A stretch of 64,000 bases of DNA, from assembly GCA_018064885.1 (NCBI GenBank), contig JAGHUI010000077.1:1-64000 (forward strand), given 5' to 3'. The notes under the pieces are model-generated. The model was not told the origin of the DNA. It saw only the letters and a program-made list of their open reading frames with translations, and made no database searches. Source of the stretch: Candidatus Minthosoma equi. Its GTDB lineage: Bacteria; Bacteroidota; Bacteroidia; Bacteroidales; Bacteroidaceae. Numbering within the stretch: the stretch's first letter is position 1; each line of letters begins with the position of its first letter. Shown here piece by piece: positions 59,405 through 64,000 of the stretch. A program made the position numbers and the translations under genes.

Positions 59405-60181
59405 TTAGCGAACGAGTACTTTTTTGTTCTTTACAACATAGATGCCAGCAGGGAGAGAGTTGATTTTGTCAGCATGTATCTTATTGGCAACCTTTGTACC
59501 TGAAATGTTGTAAACATCTACGCTTTCACCTGCTTTGACAACAGACTTGACGCTTGTAACGTCATCGCTGATGTGATTTGTCTGGAGAACAGTTGAATTG
59601 CCGTTAGAAAGTTCAACATAGCAGCGTGTAGCATAGAATCCAGATGTGATGTCGTCAACATTTACGAATGCTGCTTCTGTGTTGTCTCTTGCAAGAATGC
59701 CATAGAGTCCCTTAGCCTCTGTCTGCTTCTGAGCACCTGTGAATGTAACCTTCACGCCTTTCAATGTTGTGAAACTTACTGTTGCTGGTTCGTCTTTGCA
59801 AATAGCACTCTCTGTAGTGAACTTCTTTGTTGCTGTCTCGCCTGTGTAATACAGGATGTAAGGAATGTTTGCTTTTATGCCTTCTGACTTGCAATCTTTG
59901 AAATTAAGCTTGAGCTGCATGCCATCGTCTTCAGCGCCCACTAATGCCTCAAGCTTACAGTCGCTGCCAAATGCTGCTTCTACCTGCTCTGCTGACATGT
60001 CGAAAGGAAGGGAAATAGTGTTCCATCCTTTGAACAACTGTCGGTTTACACTGATGTTGAGCGTTTTTCCATCATACTGGGAAAGATTTGTGCCGCTGTA
60101 AGTGCTCAGGTTCAATGTTTTCTGAGCCGATGCTGTTGTGCAGCCAAGAATGACTGCAGCAATAAGTAATAGTTTTTTCAT
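59405..60181 (-). CDS. Secreted protein with C-terminal T9SS sorting-like domain
   Basis: A 258-residue protein with a signal peptide (KKLLLIAAVILGCTTASAQ). The middle is beta-rich (LFKGWNTISLPFDMSAEQVE, NIPYILYYTGETA). The C-terminal 45 residues match the Por/type A sorting-domain pattern: SVDVYNISGTKV, then INSLPAGIYVV and a basic KNKKVLVR end. Such tails direct export through the type IX system. No T9SS machinery genes are in the window. No enzymatic motif was found; a role as surface or secreted structural protein is inferred. It ends before a strong terminator. Confidence 0.82.
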   Translation of the reverse strand: MKKLLLIAAVILGCTTASAQKTLNLSTYSGTNLSQYDGKTLNISVNRQLFKGWNTISLPFDMSAEQVEAAFGSDCKLEALVGAEDDGMQLKLNFKDCKSEGIKANIPYILYYTGETATKKFTTESAICKDEPATVSFTTLKGVKVTFTGAQKQTEAKGLYGILARDNTEAAFVNVDDITSGFYATRCYVELSNGNSTVLQTNHISDDVTSVKSVVKAGESVDVYNISGTKVANKIHADKINSLPAGIYVVKNKKVLVR

Positions 60182-60230
60182 ATCTCTATATATTAATAAT
60201 GTGTAAATTGATGTTTTGATTATTCCGATA

Positions 60231-62243
60231 TTATTTGTTTACTTCTTTAATAAAGCCATTCCTGTATGCGTAAAGCAATTTCTTCAGGTTATCAACCTTA
60301 GCCAAAAGCACCTTGCCTTTATCTGTATCTTTCACATACATTCTCTGGCTGTTCATCTCTACAATCTGTGTGGAACTCTTGATGTCGTAACCATTCTCGA
60401 TGGCTTCTTCTGTTGAGTGAAATGGCTGATGCTGAACAAGCTCAAGGCCACGGCTGTGGTATGTTAGCGTGTATCCAGCAATGCCGGTTTCTGGCTGATA
60501 GGCTCTTGAGAATCCACCATCAATGACCAAGAGTTTGCCGTTTGCTTTGATTGGCGTTTCGCCTTTCAGAACCTTGACAGGTGTGTGACCATTGATAATG
60601 TGTCTGTGCTTGCCTTCTACGCCGAAGTTGTCAAGAATCATGTCAACAACCTCTTCGCTATTGTTGTATTTGTAATAGTAGCCTTTTGTCTCGGTGTGAG
60701 TTTCTTTGTCCTTGATGAAATACCTCTCGAATGTGGTCATCTTATCTTTGTCGAAAAGCGGAGAGTTTTTACCGCACCAGAGATACCAGATGTAGTCTCT
60801 TGCAAAGTCTTTTCTTTCTTTAGGAGTGTCCTCGTTGAATGCTTCACGGACCAAGTGGCCAGTTTTTTTCATCAGCGAGATTCCCTTGTATTTCTTTCCA
60901 AGAATATCAACCTCCTTCAGCGAGCCATCTTCATTCAAAGGAACAGATGCGTGATACATAAGATTGCTGTTTGCAATGGAGTACATACATCCGTGGGCCA
61001 GCAAGCATTCTATGTGTCTTTGCAGCTTGTCGCTTGTGCGGAAAGAATGTTGAAGCTTAGCCATGAGCAATTCTTCCTCGTCACTCAAAGCGTTAGGATT
61101 TTCCTTGTTGACAGTAGGAAGGAAATTGTCTCTCAGTTCGTATGCTTTGCCGTCAATCATGCAAGTGCCATTCTCAAAGTTGATGTGCTCCAGCATCTTG
61201 CGATCGTCCATCTTGAAGTCAGGGCGCCTGTTGATGATCTTTGCCTCTTCCTTGAATTGAATGACTGTGATAGCCTTATGCATTTGCGCAATAAGGCGGC
61301 TTGTCTTCAAGTCGTGCTTGCTTTCCTTGCTTACTTCTTTTACTCCGAACAATGTGCAAGGGTCGTCCTTATATGTTTCCATGGCAAATGTGGCAAGTGG
61401 AAGAAGATTGATTCCATATCCATCCTCAAGAGTTGCAAGGTTGCCGTATCTTAATGAAAGTCTCAATACATTGGCAATGCAGGCTCTGTTGCCTGCTGCT
61501 GCACCAAACCATTCAATGTCATGATTACCCCATACAATGTCAAAATGATGATAATTGCACAAAGTGTTCATTATCTGGTGTGCTCCAGGACCTCTGTCAA
61601 AAATGTCGCCAAGCAAATGAAGCCTGTCGATTGCAAGTCTCTGGATAAGGTTGCAGATGGAGACGACAAAGTGGTCAGCTCTCTGAGTGTCAATGATCGT
61701 CTGCACAATCATGTTGTAGTACTGATGCCTCTTTTCGCCTACGCCGCTGTGGCTTTCATGCAAGAGCTCTTCAATGATGTACCCGAAGTCTCCAGGCAGA
61801 TCTTTGCGGATCTTGCTTCTGGTGTATTTGGAGCTGACCTCTCGCAGAACCTTTATGAGCTGATTCAATGTGATGACATAAAAATCGTTCATGTTTGATT
61901 CTGCAGCCTTGATGAGTTGCAGCTTAGCTTCTGGATAATATATTAATGTGCACAGTTCTTGCTTTTCCGTCATGCGAAGGGTTGGACCAAAGATTTCCTC
62001 AACCTTTCTCTTCACATAGCCGGAAGCATTGCGAAGTACATGATTGAATGCCTCGCTTTCGCCATGAGGGTCACTTATGAAGTGCTCCGTAGGCTTAGGA
62101 AGATTCAGAATCGCCTCAAGATTTATGATCTCGCAACTTGCTTCCGCAACGTTAGGATAGCTTTGCGCCAAAAGCTGAAGATATCTCAGATCTTTCTTGA
62201 TTTCTTCCTCTTCTTTTTGCATATTTTTTTCTTTGTCTGCCAT
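60231..62243 (-). CDS. fbp: Fructose-1,6-bisphosphatase class III
   Basis: Gluconeogenic hydrolysis of fructose 1,6-bisphosphate to fructose 6-phosphate; 670 residues, the length of the class III (Bacillus-type) enzyme, unrelated to E. coli Fbp. Calcineurin-like metal motifs are FISDPHGESEAFNH, LGDIFDRGPGAHQIM and VWGNHDIEWFGAAAGN; GHTPVKVLKGETPIKANG and LLVIDGGFSRAY complete the site. The start at 62243 gives MADKEKNMQKEEEE, a charged tail before the conserved KDLRYLQLLAQSYPN. A -7 box lies about 20 bases upstream. Confidence 0.96.
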   Translation of the reverse strand: MADKEKNMQKEEEEIKKDLRYLQLLAQSYPNVAEASCEIINLEAILNLPKPTEHFISDPHGESEAFNHVLRNASGYVKRKVEEIFGPTLRMTEKQELCTLIYYPEAKLQLIKAAESNMNDFYVITLNQLIKVLREVSSKYTRSKIRKDLPGDFGYIIEELLHESHSGVGEKRHQYYNMIVQTIIDTQRADHFVVSICNLIQRLAIDRLHLLGDIFDRGPGAHQIMNTLCNYHHFDIVWGNHDIEWFGAAAGNRACIANVLRLSLRYGNLATLEDGYGINLLPLATFAMETYKDDPCTLFGVKEVSKESKHDLKTSRLIAQMHKAITVIQFKEEAKIINRRPDFKMDDRKMLEHINFENGTCMIDGKAYELRDNFLPTVNKENPNALSDEEELLMAKLQHSFRTSDKLQRHIECLLAHGCMYSIANSNLMYHASVPLNEDGSLKEVDILGKKYKGISLMKKTGHLVREAFNEDTPKERKDFARDYIWYLWCGKNSPLFDKDKMTTFERYFIKDKETHTETKGYYYKYNNSEEVVDMILDNFGVEGKHRHIINGHTPVKVLKGETPIKANGKLLVIDGGFSRAYQPETGIAGYTLTYHSRGLELVQHQPFHSTEEAIENGYDIKSSTQIVEMNSQRMYVKDTDKGKVLLAKVDNLKKLLYAYRNGFIKEVNK

Positions 62244-62262
62244 GAATTATGATTTATGGCTA

Positions 62263-62270
62263 CAAAATTA
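62263..62270 (-). promoter_or_regulatory. -7 box of fbp
   Basis: TAATTTTG on the minus strand matches TAnnTTTG; no clear -33 at the usual distance. Confidence 0.5.
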
Positions 62271-62458
62271 CGGATATTTTTTCAAACTTACACAATTCTT
62301 CTAAAAAAATCTTTTTCGTGTCATTTTTTCAACTATCAAACTTATCTAATGTACATTTTGTTGTTCAAAACAGCTATTACGCTATCAATATTTCGTTATT
62401 TTTTAATATTTATTGAAAAAAAGTTACGAAATATTATTGAAGTATTAACAAAATGTTA

Positions 62459-62466
62459 TAACTTTG
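62459..62466 (+). promoter_or_regulatory. -7 box of dapF-dapL
   Basis: TAACTTTG matches TAnnTTTG, 47 bases before dapF. The -33 region is weak (TTGA near 62437). Confidence 0.6.
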
Positions 62467-62513
62467 CACTCGAAATCAAACAAAAGACAAATCATTTTGA
62501 TTCAACAAAGCTT

Positions 62514-63344
62514 ATGACAACCACAATAGACTTCACAAAGATGCACGGATGCGGTAACAATTATATATATGTATATTTGCCCGACAATCCCATTCCTGAC
62601 CTCAAGGAAGCAGCGATAGAGTGGAGTAGAGCAAACTTTGGAATCGGAAGCGACGGACTTATCACAATAGACAAATCGGACGTTGCAGATTTCAAAATGC
62701 GAATCTTCAACAACGATGGTTCTGAAGCTATGATGTGCGGAAATGGAGTTAGATGCTGTGGAAAGTTTGTCCGTGACCATCATCTGACAGAAAAGAGCAC
62801 AGTAACTTTTGAAACACTATCAGGAATCAAAATCTTGGATTTGTTTGAAGACGAACATGGAGTTGTCACTTCTGCAAAGGTTGATATGGGCGAACCAATC
62901 CTGACCAATAAGGTTCAGCTTGCCACACCCGACGGAAGCATAACAGAAGGTGAAATTGGAGGATGGAAAGGAACTTACGTATGCATGGGAAATCCTCATT
63001 TCGTGATCTTCGTTGATGATATCAGCAAGATTGACCTTCCTGTTGACGGAAAGAAGATGGAATTCAATCCAATGTTTCCAGAAAGATGCAACATCGAGTT
63101 TGCGCAGATACTTCCAGACGGAACAATCAGGATGAGAGTGTGGGAGAGAGGTTCCGGAATCACGATGGCTTGCGGCACAGGAGCATGTGCAACATCTGTG
63201 GCAGCAACACTTACAAAGAGAACAGGACGCACAAACACTATTATAATGGATGGAGGAGCATTGACCATCCAATGGGGCGAAGATAATCATATCTATATGA
63301 CAGGTCCCGCAACAAAAGTATTTGAAGGTAAAATAGAACTTTAA
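62514..63344 (+). CDS. dapF: Diaminopimelate epimerase
   Basis: Interconverts LL- and meso-diaminopimelate for lysine and peptidoglycan; 276 residues. The start at 62514 ([20 protein letters not shown]) is the family N-terminus; the frame is open much further upstream but that part is AT-rich and not protein-like. The two catalytic Cys lie in [13 protein letters not shown] and [14 protein letters not shown]. It is followed after 21 bases by dapL, which supplies its substrate. Confidence 0.96.
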   Translation: MTTTIDFTKMHGCGNNYIYVYLPDNPIPDLKEAAIEWSRANFGIGSDGLITIDKSDVADFKMRIFNNDGSEAMMCGNGVRCCGKFVRDHHLTEKSTVTFETLSGIKILDLFEDEHGVVTSAKVDMGEPILTNKVQLATPDGSITEGEIGGWKGTYVCMGNPHFVIFVDDISKIDLPVDGKKMEFNPMFPERCNIEFAQILPDGTIRMRVWERGSGITMACGTGACATSVAATLTKRTGRTNTIIMDGGALTIQWGEDNHIYMTGPATKVFEGKIEL

Positions 63345-63365
63345 CAACAAACACAACAAAAGAAC

Positions 63366-64000
63366 ATGGCATTTGTAAATGAGAATTTTCTAAAACTTGC
63401 TCCAAGCTACCTCTTTAGCGAAATAGCAAAGAAGGTCGCAGCGTACAAGGATGCCAATCCAGACAAAAAGATAATTCGTCTAGGCATCGGAGATGTCACT
63501 CAGCCACTTGCACCAGCGGTCATAGAAGCTATGCACAAAGCTGTTGATGAAATGGCAAACTCAGAAACTTTCAGAGGATACGGTCCTGAACAAGGTTATG
63601 ATTTCCTCCGTAAGGCTATCCTTGAAAACGATTTCATAGCTCGAGGCATAGACCTTGACATTGATGAGATTTTCGTAAATGATGGAGCAAAGAGCGACAC
63701 AGGAAACATTGGAGACATACTTTCGGTTGACAATGTTATCGGAGTTACAGATCCTATCTATCCTGTTTATATTGACTCTAATGTGATGTCAGGCAGAGCA
63801 GGAGAGAACAAAGACGGTCTTTGGAGCAATATAGTTTATATGCCTTGTAATGGTGAAAACGACTTTACTCCAGCGCTTCCACAGAAGAAGGTTGACGTTG
63901 TCTATCTCTGTTACCCAAACAATCCAACAGGTACAGTTATCACTCGTGAGCAGTTGACAAGATGGGTTGAATATGCAATTAATAATGATGTTCTTATTAT
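63366..64000 (+). CDS. dapL: LL-diaminopimelate aminotransferase (partial, runs off the window)
   Basis: PLP enzyme that makes LL-diaminopimelate directly from tetrahydrodipicolinate, the DapL shortcut. The frame is open from ATG 63366 to the end of the window, about 211 codons. Visible motifs: [80 protein letters not shown] and [12 protein letters not shown]. The PLP Lys lies beyond the window. With dapF it forms the DapL route, so succinylase-type dap genes are not needed. Confidence 0.95.
   Translation, partial: MAFVNENFLKLAPSYLFSEIAKKVAAYKDANPDKKIIRLGIGDVTQPLAPAVIEAMHKAVDEMANSETFRGYGPEQGYDFLRKAILENDFIARGIDLDIDEIFVNDGAKSDTGNIGDILSVDNVIGVTDPIYPVYIDSNVMSGRAGENKDGLWSNIVYMPCNGENDFTPALPQKKVDVVYLCYPNNPTGTVITREQLTRWVEYAINNDVLI

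Noticed and set aside
1..64000. tRNA, rRNA or complete insertion sequence
   Set aside because: No cloverleaf with a T-loop-like GTTCRA block, no rRNA-like sequence and no transposase-like protein was recognised in the gaps or frames.

Overview
This window looks like chromosomal DNA from a Bacteroidales bacterium, most plausibly Prevotella or a close relative. Evidence for this: many genes are preceded by the Bacteroidetes -7 box TAnnTTTG, often with a TTTG-like -33 element 18-21 bp upstream, and purine-rich ribosome binding sites are scarce. Gene content agrees: a class III fructose-bisphosphatase, a eukaryote-like glycogen branching enzyme, a long eukaryote-like IleRS, pyrB-pyrI, a trpBEGDCFA operon, a DUF4296 lipoprotein after lspA, dapF-dapL, and a secreted protein with a C-terminal tail resembling a type IX secretion sorting domain. 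No rRNA, tRNA, CRISPR array or complete insertion sequence was seen. The genus is an inference; no search was run.

Layout. 1-0.8 kb: end of a possible 'smalltalk'-type small protein, a frameshifted N-acetylmuramoyl-L-alanine amidase and a 3' gene remnant. 0.8-9.7 kb: a DUF3298-like lipoprotein, corA with a structured leader, serC-serA-DUF1015-yigZ, a secreted MORN-repeat protein, an inositol-phosphatase-family enzyme and a YhcH-family protein. 9.8-15.7 kb: glgB, a membrane protein, a 5'-nucleotidase-like enzyme and a short DnaJ. 15.9-21.8 kb: gltB-gltD. 22-31.3 kb is the accessory part: a beta-helix lipoprotein, a repeat-rich stretch around an AAA-ATPase/PD-(D/E)XK gene, and a type III restriction-modification pair (mod-res) with a large foldback in its leader. 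31.4-38.8 kb: TPR protein, gyrA, kdsB and a class A penicillin-binding protein. 39-48 kb: a CMD-domain protein, then on the minus strand pyrB-pyrI-ileS-lspA-DUF4296-small ORF, and an NhaC antiporter. 48.4-52.5 kb: altronate dehydratase, AraC regulator and two secreted proteins. 52.6-59.3 kb: the complete trp operon with a readable attenuator. 59.4-64 kb: T9SS-like secreted protein, fbp, dapF and the start of dapL.

The genes are mainly core anabolism: serine, glutamate, tryptophan, pyrimidine, lysine/meso-DAP, KDO, glycogen and gluconeogenesis. The most interesting non-coding structure is (i) 23.5-26.5 kb, with a 276-bp palindrome carrying outward promoter-like boxes, ~105-bp inverted arms around the ATPase gene and two ~165-bp direct repeats with compensated hairpins; (ii) the 186-bp foldback upstream of mod; (iii) a trp attenuator whose 19-codon leader peptide has Trp-Arg-Trp and whose stop codon lies inside the antiterminator strand; and (iv) an octanucleotide repeat tract running across the kdsB stop codon. 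All alignments and pairings were made by eye.
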